Positions 24,075-34,639 of a DNA stretch of 64,000 nt are shown here, piece by piece. A model generated the notes under the pieces. The model was not told where the DNA came from and did no database searches. It saw only the letters and a list, made by a program, of their open reading frames with translations. The position numbers were made by a program, and so were the translations under genes. Position 1 is the stretch's first letter; each line of letters begins with the position of its first letter. The DNA lies in assembly GCA_022747635.1 (NCBI GenBank), contig JAKTNV010000005.1:51128013-51192012 (forward strand), in the 5' to 3' direction. Source of the DNA: Hetaerina americana. Taxonomy: Eukaryota; Arthropoda; Insecta; Odonata; Calopterygidae.

Positions 24075-24690
24075 ATAGGAGGTCTGTTCAAAAAGTATCG
24101 TGAATTCAGAATTTTCATGGGTTACGTATATTTGATTTTCGACTTTTTTGTGGCGTTATGTTGGTACTCATGTCTCTCACTTATGCCGAATATTTCGGCC
24201 ATTATGAATGTTCAGTTAATTGTTGACATCTGTTTTGCTGGGACGTGTTTTGGCTCGTCTTCGATTTTTGCCTCTTCCAAAAAATGGATCAAAGAATCTG
24301 TATCAAACTTTGCGTGAAAAACGAAATTAAATCCGCGGACGCATTCCGAATGTTGACTGTGGTATATGGAGAAGCTACCTTGGATCGAAGCAACGTTTAT
24401 CGGTGGTTCAAAATGTTCTCAAGGGGGCCGAGAAGATGTGAACGACGAAGAGCGTGCCGGACGCCCGAGCACATCAACAACAGACGAAAACATTGATGAA
24501 GTGAAGAAAATAGTATTTGCCAATCGTCGAATCGCCGTTAAAGAAGTTGCTGAGGACCTAAAAATATCGATTGGTTCGTGCCATTACCATTGATTTGGGC
24601 ATGACACGGGTCTTCGCGAAATTCGTACCAAAATTGCTCGATTTCGACCAAAAATAGCCACGCATTAACATTGCTGATGAGGTGTTAGGC
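24075..24690 (+). pseudogene. mariner transposase, 5' fragment with frameshift
   Basis: A mariner-type terminus AGGTCTGTTCAAAAAGTATC begins near 24080. Coding starts at the ATG at 24283: MDQRICIKLCVKNEIKSADA is the N-terminal helix-turn-helix region, followed by YRWFKMFSRG. A one-base shift near 24425 then continues in another frame as GREDVNDEERAGRPSTSTTD, the linker typical of irritans-like mariners, then VAEDLKISIGSCH of the second helix-turn-helix. VFAKFVPKLL is still readable near 24615. The DDD catalytic domain and right terminus are absent; sequence passes into a LINE in opposite orientation near 24700. A normal mariner protein is about 345 residues; about 120 remain. Confidence 0.85.
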
Positions 24691-24696
24691 TCTGTC

Positions 24697-26385
24697 CGCT
24701 GTTATTCCTAATTTGTTTTCCTTTCGATCCATTTCACCTTGTCCATCCTTCTCCACACCCATATTTCAAAAGCCTCCAATCTAAGTCTATCCTCCTGCTT
24801 CAATGACCACGTTTCCGCGCCGTACATAACTACACTCCATATCAAAGTTTTTACGAGTCTTTTCTTAACATCATTACTCAACGTCCCCGTCATCAACTCC
24901 CTCCTCCTTGTGAAAGCCTCTTTGCCTAGCGCAATTCTTCCTTACGTCCCTACTACTTTGACCGTGTTGGTCCAAAACACTTCCGAGATACGTAAACTGT
25001 TCTACCTGTTCTAGTTTTTGCCCTCCTATTTTAATGTTTAGCTTAGCCTTTTTCTTTCTCGAAAATCGCATAACCTTTGTTTTATTAATATTGATTCTCA
25101 TCCCATACCTGTCGCACTGAATTTCTAATTCACTAAGCAATGCTTGCAGCCCCTTGGCTGACTGACAAACTAAAGCTTGGTCATCAGCGAACCTAACTGA
25201 TTTTACGAATTCCCCGCCCACTTTCATTCCTACCTCCAGTTCTTCCCATGCCTCTTTAATCATTTCCTCTACATACAGGTTGAACAGCAACGGTGACAAT
25301 GGACAACCCTGCCTTACGCCTCTCCCTAACACTGCCCATCCGGACTTTCCGTTCCCCACTCGCACCTGAGCAGCCTTAGAAATGTACAGGTTGCGGATTA
25401 GCCTCCTGTCTCTCCAATTTATTCCTATTTTCTTCAACATACTCATAATTTGTTTTCCAAATCAACTCTATGAAACCTCGTGTCGAAGTATACAATAAAG
25501 GCAAACAAGTCCTGATTGTATTCTATATTTCTCTTGATTGAAAATCTCATTACTGCAATGGCATCACGCGTGCCTCTCCCCTTCCTAAGCCCAGACTGAT
25601 CATCCCTGCAATCCATCATTTTGTTGATGGCCCTGGGAACCGCGTTAGCTGCATGGGAAATCAAACGTATTGTTCTGTAATCCTCGCATGATGTAGCCTT
25701 TATATTTTTCAGTATAGGAGATAACACCGATCTTAAACATTCTTCTGGCCAGATTTCTTCCCCATAGATGCTTGGAATCATTCCATATAGGATCTTTCTC
25801 CCACATTTTTCTTAAGCCTTTTATTAGATCCGCAACAATGCTGTCTACCCCTAAGGACTTATTTGATTTTATTTTTCTAAATGCCCCTTTCTATTTCATC
25901 GTCGAGAATGCCTGAGCATAAGCTATCTTCCTAGAGTTCTATATATTCCTTACATCTCTCTTGGATCTTTTCATCGTCAACTATTACTCTACCCAGTTTA
26001 TGTCTGACTGTTAGCACAGATCTTCCCTTTTTACTTTCCGATAGTGATTTGACCTTGCTGTATATCGCACCAATTTCACCTTTTATCTCCAAAATTTCCA
26101 TATCCTCGCACTGCATGTTCCACCATGCTTCTTTTGCTTAATTTGTTTCACGCTTCTATTCATTATTTAATTCTTTGTACTTCCTTTTGACTAACTCTGG
26201 GTTTACATTCTTCCATTTTCTTCTCTCATCTATCTTTGTAATCATCTCATTCGTGATCCATGGTTTCCTTGTCCTTTACCCTTTAACGGTACCTATAGTT
26301 TATTTCGCGGCTTTACACATCCCTTTTTTGATAAATTTCCATTTTTCCTCGATTGTATTCCTTTACCCTCATCCATGATTTTGTA
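24697..26385 (-). pseudogene. Non-LTR retrotransposon, reverse transcriptase region (copy 1)
   Basis: Read on the minus strand from about 26385 down, the linker before the RT is recognisable (TRKPWITNEMITKIDERRKW, frameshifted). It continues as the RT fingers (CEDYRTIRLISHAA, QSGLRKGRGTRDAI), then GRGVRQGCPLSPLLFNLYVE, FADD at residues 86-89 of the frame 25446-24874, and INKTKVMRFSRKKK. It ends with the thumb region FTYLGSVLDQHGQSSRDVR and the tail WSVVMYGAETWSLKQEDRLR. Stops and frameshifts break it (for example near 24900, 25445 and 25790). The GVRQG.LSP and FADD boxes assign it to non-LTR RTs; I favour an RTE/CR1-like clade but cannot fix it by eye. The 3' end is truncated at the mariner junction. 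A close copy lies at 37955-39760. Confidence 0.9.
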
Positions 26386-26389
26386 TACA

Positions 26390-26870
26390 GCCTGTTGATA
26401 CCCCTTCCTTGTCAATCCAGTTAATGAATGTCATACGATAAGAAGGCAGGTTGGATACCTTTTGGGCACAATTCGTATATTCTCTATGACTTTGAAAGTA
26501 TTTTTTCAATTCTTCATCCAGGTGAAGGAATAGCGACAAAGGTGGGTTTCCAAAGTTGACGATGTTACCCATTTCATCGGAATGGAGTCCCCTCTCCCAA
26601 AACCTCTCCCTACCCCTTCCACTCCTTCCGTATTCTCCTCCACCACTCTTAATACTCTTTGCAGTCCGTTTCACTCTGTTACTGCTCCTCCCAATGCATT
26701 TACTCCCTCGACTTCCATCTCCGCTTCCAATTTCCCGACTTTATTTTCGAGTCCACCATCTTTCGCTTCCATTTCCTCTTCCGTCCCCATTCACAGCCAG
26801 ACTTTCGCAACTCCTCAATTTCCCTTGCTCCTTCTTCCATCTTCTACTCCGCTTAGTAAATTATAAACAA
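26390..26870 (-). pseudogene. Possible ORF1-like coiled-coil part of LINE copy 1
   Basis: On the minus strand, frames just upstream of the RT linker give charged, heptad-like sequence (MEEGAREIEELRKS; then in another frame EEEMEAKDGGLENKVGKLE), followed by RYSFTWMKN. Charged coiled-coil ORF1 proteins commonly precede the endonuclease-RT ORF. The expected endonuclease of about 230 residues does not fit in the space, so an internal deletion is implied. The assignment rests on composition and position only. Confidence 0.35.
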
Positions 26871-27184
26871 TGACGAGGCTCTAGCGCGCATGCAACCATT
26901 TTTTTACATTATCAATAAAAACTATCAATTAGTGTCATATATTCAATTATGTTTACACTCTTGGGATAAATTTAGGTAAACGTAAAGAATAAATGCGTTC
27001 CCTTGGTGTTCTCACGGACATTTCATTGACATCGATCGTATCTTTAATTCCACCATATTAGGTTCCCACGGCCACGTTAATCAACCCAAATGTTGGGTAT
27101 AATGTGTTGGCTAATCAATTGAACCGATAGAAAACCACACAGGGACATTGTAGGGTTCCTTTCACCGTACTATTATTTTATTTA

Positions 27185-27352
27185 TTTCATGATTTCATTG
27201 GGGTGAGATTGACTCTTTATGCTCCATTCTTACATCTAACCCACCATATTACAATAAAGACAATTACAAATTCCCACCCAGGCGAGAATCGAACCCGCGA
27301 TCTCGGAATTGGCAGGCGAGGACGTAAGTCCGCCGTTACCGAGGCCGGCCAA
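27185..27352 (-). mobile_element. tRNA-derived SINE, family C
   Basis: The minus strand begins GGCCGGCCTCGGTAACGGCG and has B-box-like GGGTTCGATTCTC, a short body containing GTAATATGGTGGGTTAGATG and a T/A-rich tail. Head and length resemble the copy at 16379-16575. A plus-strand frame spelling GENRTRDLGIG is the antisense of the B box, not a gene. Confidence 0.75.
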
Positions 27353-27395
27353 ACATTAGATGGTTATCAGAAAATTGCGAAATTGAGACTTTAGA

Positions 27396-27480
27396 TACAT
27401 CTGCATCAACACAATAACCCCCAAGGCCTCGCAAGGACGTGTGTGAGGGGGTAGTAGGTCACCAGCTATTCTAAATGCAT
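27396..27480 (-). mobile_element. Family D retroposon 3' end (minus copy)
   Basis: The minus strand reads GGTGACCTACTACCCCC, ACGTCCTTGCGAGGCCTTGG, GGGTTATTGTGTTGATGCAG and ATGTAT. This matches the 3' ends at 29.0 kb and 53.95 kb (CTTGCGGCGGCTTGCGGGGT, then ATTATGTAGATG). It may be the 3' end of the minus-strand LINE whose RT tail lies at 28177-28443. Confidence 0.65.
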
Positions 27481-28176
27481 TCCTTTTATTTCTTCATGCA
27501 CATGGCACCATACGATCCACCAAAAAACTGTGTGGAAAAGGCGGGACCGAGCACCATTCATGCAACATGCCTACACATATTACAAGTATTACATGGTTAG
27601 TAGCTGTTCTTGGACCAACACAAAGAGAAAAAGAAAAAATCATCAAAAAGGGCAGGTATAAGGTAATTTAGAGACTTATTACCTGTTAGTATTCGACACA
27701 GCCCCGACGGACAATTCACAAAAACAATAGGATTTATCTGCATTCATCTACACTCCATCAGGCACAAGGGCGCACGTTAGGGGTCGTTAGGACGCCAGAT
27801 TTGGGGAGAGTTTTGGGGAACTTTAATCTTGTTTACCCTTATTTTCGCCAACGCGTACCTATTACCATCCTAAGTGCACGTTTTATTGTTGTCGCGAAGA
27901 GTGCGCGGGAAAAACAAATGCTTGAATCCATCCGTTCGACCGTCTATCTTATTTTGTGATTATTTTCGGCCCTGCCAATGTGATTAGGGTGCTCAAATAC
28001 ATCTCTCACTAATGTCGAATACAAAACCACACGCTTTATATCCCTGTAATTAGTTTAATCTAGCTCTGAGTCTTCGCATGTGTAAAGGTTCCCACCCCAG
28101 AATTTGTATTAAGTGTGTGAAGCTTGGTGTCTTTTCGCACGTTTTTTTCACGATTGTACTATATTCAAATTCTTAA

Positions 28177-28443
28177 TTATTCAAAATCAATCAATGCTTT
28201 TGAAAAGGGTTCCCATACGCTCGCCGAATACCCTAGGTGAGGTCTTAATAAAGAAAAATAGCACGTTTTCTTCAGTTTTCTGTCGCTACAGCTTCCAACT
28301 ATACATTTGACGAATTTCAACTTTTTTTGCACCCCTCCGCATATAGAATTTGTTTTCTCCGAGTAAGATCCGATGAAATGGTGACTCCCAAAAGATAGGG
28401 CTATGACAAAGAAATTGTATGGATTTTTGATCCAGAAACCCAT
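28177..28443 (-). pseudogene. Non-LTR retrotransposon, RT C-terminal region (jockey/CR1-type)
   Basis: The minus-strand frame contains KKLKFVKCIVGSCSDRKLKK followed by LLRPHLGYSASVWEPFSKAL. This is the pattern of the region after the RT domain in jockey/CR1-type LINEs (RKLGF.KR..G..S...K...Y..LVRPHLEY...VWDP). It is a different lineage from the LINE at 24.7-26.4 kb. Only about 89 codons remain. Confidence 0.75.
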
Positions 28444-28639
28444 CAGCCAGTGCTCAAATCTGCCAAGCTATCACTAAGTCCAATATAAGGTACGTTGACC
28501 AGTCTTTAAAAAGTGGCCCGAAGGATCTAAATAGCAATCATTCGGTTATCAAAAACAACTTTCAGAAAGTTGGATCTAGATCAACTTACGCAATTCTTAG
28601 AAACATTCAGTAAGCATCGCATCTATTGTGATGATGTAA

Positions 28640-29056
28640 TAAATAAGACTAATACAAGCATAGTCTACCCAATTAATACCTCGTCCCTCTCCGCGGGGGG
28701 AAATTCCTGCTACCTGCAACGTTGGGTCGTATTCCTTGCCTTTTAGAATCTCTTCGGGAGGTAGAGTGTTTTGTGGTGCATGTTCACGTGGTAGGGATGT
28801 TTCACATTCTTGCTTGTTGTGTCCTGGCTTCCGTGTTGTAGGATGGCTTTCGTGCTGCATCCTGGGGTGCAGTTTTTTGCTGGTTTGCGGTATATGTGTT
28901 TGCATGAGTGTTGGATGAAGGCATTTTTGCATGAGTGTGTGCGCTGCTGTTGGTGTAATTTTCCACGTTGTTGTTTTGCATGTGGTATTGTTCCTTTTTA
29001 CGGTTGGTGACCTAACACTCCCCGCCTCACGCCCTTGCGGCGGCTTGCGGGGTATT
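28640..29056 (+). mobile_element. Family D repeat, long copy
   Basis: About 420 bp match 53565-53995 closely, from ATACAAG onwards through CCCTCTCCGCGGGGGGAAAT and TTCCGTGTTGTAGGATGGCT. It ends CTTGCGGCGGCTTGCGGGGT, then ATTATGTAGATGTAG. The tail of short GTAGAT-type repeats marks the 3' end and gives plus orientation. Both strands have long frames conserved between the copies, but I recognise no protein. It is most likely the 3' untranslated end of a LINE or a SINE borrowing that end. Confidence 0.8.
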
Positions 29057-29059
29057 ATG

Positions 29060-30620
29060 TAGATGTAGAATTAACCACAGAGTACGAACGTTTTCTTTCA
29101 AGGACTCAAGAATTCCTTCCATGCACATAAGCAAATTGCGGTTAAAGCAAAGGTTTGATAAATTATCACAATTTTAATTGACAAACTTTAATGTGTTTAA
29201 TCCACTACTCAACCTATTACACTATCGTGAACCCTGACCCAAACCGATAAAAATAAAACTTTGAAATTTTCTATGATGAAATGAGACACTACGATCTAGA
29301 CAAATTGTTAAAAAAATCTGAATAGTATAAACTATATGAGGAGAAAATAAGGTCCTAGTCTATTTCCTTTAGCTGTCAATAAATTTTATTTTATCTTTGA
29401 TTATTATCTACTGATTTTCTTTCAAATTTGATACGAGTTTGGCCATTGGAATTTTGAGGTTACTTGATTAGGGATATCAAAGAGTCACTCGAGTATCTTT
29501 GGGTTTTCCAGTTAGATATTTCCATTCTATGCTGGTTTAGGCTGACGGACGAATTTATGGTGATTGTGCTAAAACATCAAACAAGGAATTGCATTCGCAG
29601 AAAAATGCATAGGATTGTGAACAACATTTAACTGAAAAGTCATTCAACCTCGTGATTAGTTAGGGCAAAATATAATTAAATTGCAATTATAAATTATTTC
29701 TTCTCATTAAGCCATTTCTGCAAATATTTCAACGATACAGTGAATACTGATTCAATTGATAATTAAAATTATTACCTATTAAAATACCATATTTTTCTCA
29801 GGAGCCATTTGTTTTGATTTAATTGAATCAAATGAAAAAAATTATGAACCCCTCGATGTCAAAAGGGCAAAATATTGTATTTTTGGCTTTGAAAATATCT
29901 CAGTAAAAGCTGTGAACAATGCAGCAACAATGAAGGAGAGAGGGGAAACGAAGAAGAATTCAGAACCCGAGGAAGCCTTTCGACCGCTCGGGAAATTTGT
30001 CTGCCGAGTGAGATGAATGCTGTTCATTTAGTACGGTGGCATATCTTATGCATTCCATCCATGTCGGCACAGCATTTTTATTTCCCCGTTAGATTTTCGT
30101 CACGAGTATCCCAATTTTGTGCTATTTAAAGGAGGTAAGTAAATTCCTCCCACGCGCGGTCGCTTCGACACTTCCCCTCTCAACACCCAGCTCGTCATTT
30201 TCCCTCCCCATAAGACCCCCCCTCACCCCCCAACCAACCGCCCACTTGTGTAGGGAGCACTCCGGAGGGAGACCTCCTTTAATTAAGCGCACCCTTTGCC
30301 CAGCCGCCGGTGAATTATGCCCGTGGAATCCCTCATAAGCGTACCGCAGGGGCTACGCGGGAGAAACTCGGGACCATGGGGTTTTAGAGCAATATAGGTA
30401 GCCCAACCAGTTTCCTACGGGATTTGCAGTAGGTATTGTGGAATGTTCTAGCATAGCCCTCAGCTGGTGTGTCGGCGACAGTGTCGAATAGATATAAAGT
30501 ACATAATGCAATTTGTATCCTTCATAGCATTAGTTGACCCAAAGCTCACTACTTGGTATTTTTACCACATTCTGCTCTACATAGCTTTTTTCATAATTAC
30601 AGGAATATATCGGAGGAAAT
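29060..30620. other. No gene seen; one GC-richer patch
   Basis: AT-rich except for about 30120-30440, which is C-rich and CpG-containing. A consensus-like splice donor (AGGTAAGTAA) sits at about 30130, but without a recognisable exon I do not call a gene. Confidence 0.45.
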
Positions 30621-30621
30621 T

Positions 30622-30649
30622 TCAAGACCATATATATATATGGTCTTGA

Positions 30650-30723
<74 letters not shown>

Positions 30724-30785
30724 CATTCTCTCTCTTTATATATATATGTATATATATATATATATAAACTATATATATATAAATA

Positions 30786-30827
<42 letters not shown>

Positions 30828-30836
30828 CTGCCAAAT
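30622..30836. repeat. Compound (TA)n array with a short palindrome at its left edge
   Basis: AGACCATATATATATATGGTCT (a 22-bp palindrome) begins near 30628, followed by a second GACCATAT, then TA tracts of about 70, 25 and 50 bp separated by CT-rich and AACTA spacers. Confidence 0.9.
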
Positions 30837-31004
30837 GGAATTTAAAATACCAGACCGAATTTAAACCACTCCTCGGGCAATTTATTTGAATATCAAATAT
30901 TTTTGGTTGTTAAACATTTATTTGATGTGATGTCCAAATTACTTTATGGGCAAAATTATCAATTTTCATAGAATTATGGTGTCATTGATTTTATCAAGGA
31001 TAAA

Positions 31005-31038
31005 GGATATCCCGCAGCGCCATTACAGCCTTAGTAAG

Positions 31039-31099
<61 letters not shown>

Positions 31100-31213
31100 A
31101 TAATAATTATGGAACTAACAGAGATCATGAATAACCTATCGAAAAAATATAAACACACACACATAATTAAATACATATAACTTACTGAGGCTTTCATGGC
31201 GCTGCGGGATACC
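31005..31213. repeat. Inverted repeat (about 40-bp arms) enclosing a (TA)n tract
   Basis: GGATATCCCGCAGCGCCATT and AAGTTATAT at 31005-31044 are the reverse complement, with about four mismatches, of 31175-31213. The interior is about 60 bp of TA plus a unique AT segment and a short CA run. A TA tract bounded by inverted termini suggests a foldback or MITE-type element in which the tract expanded; alternatively the tract arose at the insertion site. Confidence 0.8.
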
Positions 31214-31219
31214 CATTTT

Positions 31220-32470
31220 CTGGTTCCAGGCCAGAAAATAAAACGGCGGAGGTTTGGCAGCTGTCGTCTGCATCACTCGGTTCTGAATCCTCCGATTCCT
31301 AGCCCCCCCTATGCACTTAAAACATTAAACGGTACAATTTTCCCTTTTTTGAATGGATACAGCACGCCTCCCAGCACAAAAAAAATCGCCTCAACAAGTA
31401 GTCGATCAGATTTTTTTCCTCTGTCAATAAGTTCGACGAATTCTGCGACCAGTTGCAGCAAAATCCGATCAAAATGATCGGGATGGACTACTATACAGAA
31501 GACGCCTCCAATAAAACGTAATTCGTCTTCGAGTAAGGTACTTTCGTTTAGAGATCCGCTCCTCGGATAAATTTCGCGCCTAATACTGGTTCTACAGTAA
31601 GATCTTCGCTGTTGGAGCTTTTCTCCATTTATCAAGCTTTTTATCATTTACTATTGCCATACACGATTATTGTTTTATGCTCATACAGTGCATAAAATTA
31701 TAAAAAACGTAAATTTTGTAAAACATCACTTCTGTTCTTTGTACCAGCATTTTCTTGATTTGTTAGAGGTTAGTGGAAATTCCTGCAATTTTTTAAATTT
31801 AATATTTAAGAACTGTGTATTAGAAGTACTCTTGCTGTTTAAATAGTAATAAAGTGTATTGATATCGTAATACAGGAGATGTTTTCTTGCTTGAATTACA
31901 AAGCTGGGCAATGAGATGAAACAATTCGTAGCATTAAAATAAACGAATATTGGCTTATTGCATGATATTCCTGAAGGTTTTTTTTATCCTTCAAAAATCA
32001 CCATCAAATAAAAAATCATACGAGCAAAATGTTCCTGGTTCTAATAATAAATTATAAATGGACCTAACCTGACCCCTCTGCTACAGTGACATCTGATTAT
32101 TTTAAAAGATTGCTGATTTTATGAACAATCATTATTTTAATTGAGTAAAATTATTTCTAAATCCAATTTTTTTAATTACTAAATATAAACGTGCTCTATA
32201 TAAGAGTATGAATTGTTGGAAATGAATGATTTTTCTCAGGTGTAAAAAATTTATCCTTTTACTTTTAACATTCTTTTTCAAATATATGCATATGAAAAGA
32301 ATTTTCGTTTCCCGATCGCTCGGTAGACAATTGTAGGAAATCATTTATTTGAAAATAACTTTAACTTCATATTTCAAATTTTAATTTCAGACCAAAAATA
32401 CGGTTTTATCTACATTAAGCCGAAATATTCTATTCCAGATAAAACTCTTGAACAGATTTTAAATTTATGT
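31220..32470. other. No gene seen
   Basis: A 112-codon minus-strand frame (31309-31647) ends close to the inverted repeat but has no recognisable motif. The rest is AT-rich and featureless. Confidence 0.45.
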
Positions 32471-32476
32471 GTTAAT

Positions 32477-32552
32477 AGGAGTTTCAGAAATAACTTTGCA
32501 GCTTCCACATAAAATTTTATGTGGAAGCTGCAAAGTTATTTCTGAAACTCCT
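32477..32552. repeat. Perfect 76-bp palindrome without spacer
   Basis: The 38 bases 32477-32514 are exactly complementary to 32515-32552, meeting at AAAATTTT. There is no loop. Such structures are unstable during replication and are rare as stable sequence. It could be a miniature element, a real cruciform, or an assembly fold-back. Confidence 0.9.
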
Positions 32553-32980
32553 GTTCGCAATGGATTTCCACAAAGTCTCGGCCTCAACCATCAGTCACAT
32601 TATGTGTTAATGGTTGTCGTGACGCATAGTTATCCCATTCCCCATAAGGTTTAATATTTAACGTCTACATGGAAATATACATTGCTAGCCCGAGACTGGG
32701 CACATCTTTGAGCAATATAGATTTATTTTTTTTCTAATTATTATAGTGAATGTTACTGTACTTTCATTTTGAACGAAATTCAAAGAGAAATTTGAAAATG
32801 CAAAAACATGGAAGGAGAGGATCATGTTACATTCCAATCCGTCTTCATTATGGCTCGACATTGGTTTAAGAAAAGTATCTTTAATTTTAATAAATTTCCA
32901 GGGACATACATATATATAACAGGTTTTAATATTTTGGAAAAACATGAAAAATAACATTTAACTTAATGAAAAGAGTAAGT

Positions 32981-33018
32981 AGGAAATGAATGTACGAGTA
33001 CTCGTACATTCATTTCCT
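32981..33018. repeat. Perfect 38-bp palindrome
   Basis: AGGAAATGAATGTACGAGT (32981-32999) is exactly complementary to 33000-33018. It lies 430 bp from the 76-bp palindrome but shares no sequence with it. Confidence 0.9.
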
Positions 33019-33479
33019 TAGGACGAGTCGGTGCGACTAGGTTTGCTGTGGATTCCAATTGAGGTGATACAATCATTGGTAGGCCACAAACCTGAACCAA
33101 TGTGATTATCGCAATAGACTCTGCAATAACAGTTGATCACAGAATAAAGCAAATATTTGATGATGAGAAGTTTCTTCTGAGTTTTCTCTTAATGAGTGGC
33201 CGGACTAGGTAGTAACTCATGCATAACTCTAGATTCATGACTACTCTTTACATTATCAAAACTTTTTATCGCTACAAATATAGTGACGATTGTGAATGAT
33301 GACAATGCGATGTTCTTTTTCTGTTAAAAATAATTCCTCAGAGTCAATATTCACTTATATTATCATAGGTTAACTAACTCTATTGGAAATTTTTACCCAT
33401 GGGAAAACCAAATCTCAGAGGCATATGCTATACTTTCTTTCATTTGCCCAGATGACTCAGTTTTTGACTTCTACAGCGC

Positions 33480-33850
33480 ATATTTTCAAATAAATTCTTC
33501 CCTTTTCTTTTCCGTATGTTCTTGCTATTCCTATGTATTCCATGCCGTTTCATAAAAGCTGAAATATTCAACGTGCTTTAATTTATTACTTCCTAAGTAA
33601 ATATTTAACTTACTGGCTTTCCTCTTATTTCTTGAGAACCTAATTACTTCCGTTTTCGAGCAATTAATCTTCATCTCCTGCATCTCAAAGTTCGTATGAA
33701 GTGATATCAGCATTAACTGTATATCTTTGGGTGACTGGACAAGTGAAGATTTATCATTCTATGATTTAATCTTCTCATTTATCTTTGCACCTAGTTTTAT
33801 TCCTACTAACAGTGCTTCTTCTCCTACCACTATCTCATTTCCACTTCTTA
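33480..33850 (-). pseudogene. Non-LTR retrotransposon RT fragment (fourth, most decayed)
   Basis: Read on the minus strand across one stop, it gives LVGIKLGAKI, SSLVQSPKDIQ, MKINCSKTEVIRFSRNKRKA and LNIYLGSNKLKHVEYFSF. These correspond in order to the post-FADD region of the LINE at 24.7 kb (..ALVCQSAKGLQ.., INKTKVMRFSRK, GGQKLEQVEQFTY). The FADD box itself is lost. A mariner element begins about 25 bp to the right and may have inserted beside or into it. Confidence 0.75.
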
Positions 33851-33873
33851 TACATTAATATACCAAGTAATAT

Positions 33874-34630
33874 ACGAGATTCATCCGGAAAGTAGTACCC
33901 GTTCGTGCCGCATGAAGTGCTGACGACGCGAGTAGCCGCTGGACGAGGTCAGATAGCTTCAGTGGCTTGTCTGCCTTCTCTGAGCCAAGTTGCGTGACGC
34001 TAGCATTGCCTGTGTTGTTTCTGTGATTGTTTACAATGTTTAAAAAAATTGAGAACGCCGCCAGTTGTGAAGTGAGGGCAGTGATTAAATTCCTCAATGC
34101 AAGAAACGTTCGCCCATGTGATATTCATCGCCAATTAAAGGAGGTGTATGGAGACAATGTAATGGACGAGTCGTCTGTTCGGCGGTGGTGTCGCAACTTC
34201 AACATGGGGAGGGGGAACACACACGACGATGAGCGTTCGGGGAGACCGTCTGTCATTACAGACCAACTGGTGAGCTCAGTTGACGAATTCGTGAGGAACG
34301 ATCGGCGCGTCACAATTGATGACATCTGTGAGCATTTTCCCAATGTTTCTCGAACAATTGTTCATGAAATTGTTAAACACCATCTGCATTATGCAAAAAT
34401 TTGTGCAAGATGGGTCCCTCGCGTATCTCAATTAGCTGGCGGCGAAGGACTATGCAGCAGGAATACAGAAACTTGTCACACGTTATGACAAATGCCTTAA
34501 TTTGCTTGGAGATTATGTTGAGAAGTAGTTTAAAGTATCCTCTTTCAAATAAAATTTTTTATGTTTGTTAATATTTACTTTTGTGTCTTTATTTCACGAA
34601 CGGGTACTACTTTCCGGATGACCCTCTTAT
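33874..34630 (+). mobile_element. mariner element with internal deletion
   Basis: The terminal inverted repeats are TCATCCGGAAAGTAGTACCC at left (33881-33900) and its complement at right (34600-34620), with the outer bases diverged. The length of about 757 bp compares with about 1.3 kb for a complete mariner. The interior holds the transposase N-terminus fused to the last codons. It is non-autonomous; it could be moved only by a transposase that recognises these ends. Confidence 0.9.
34036..34528 (+). pseudogene. mariner transposase, catalytic domain deleted
   Basis: From the ATG at 34036 the frame gives the helix-turn-helix region (NARNVRPCDIHRQLKEVYGD), SVRRWCRNFNMGRG, the linker DDERSGRPSVITD and the second helix-turn-helix (VTIDDICEHFPNVSRTIVHE), then KICARWVPR. 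It then jumps, with a frame change, to the C-terminal LVTRYDKCLNLLGDYVEK and a stop at 34526-34528. The three catalytic aspartates and about 180 residues are missing. The remaining DNA-binding half could in principle still bind the element's ends and interfere with active copies; that is speculation. Confidence 0.9.
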
Positions 34631-34639
34631 TAAAGGGAC

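Noticed and set aside
27203..27394. Plus-strand frame containing GENRTRDLGIG
   Set aside because: It is the antisense of a SINE B box, a common source of spurious protein annotations.
30117..30338. Possible exon with donor-like AGGTAAGTAA near 30130
   Set aside because: A single splice-like motif without a recognisable coding exon or acceptor is not enough.
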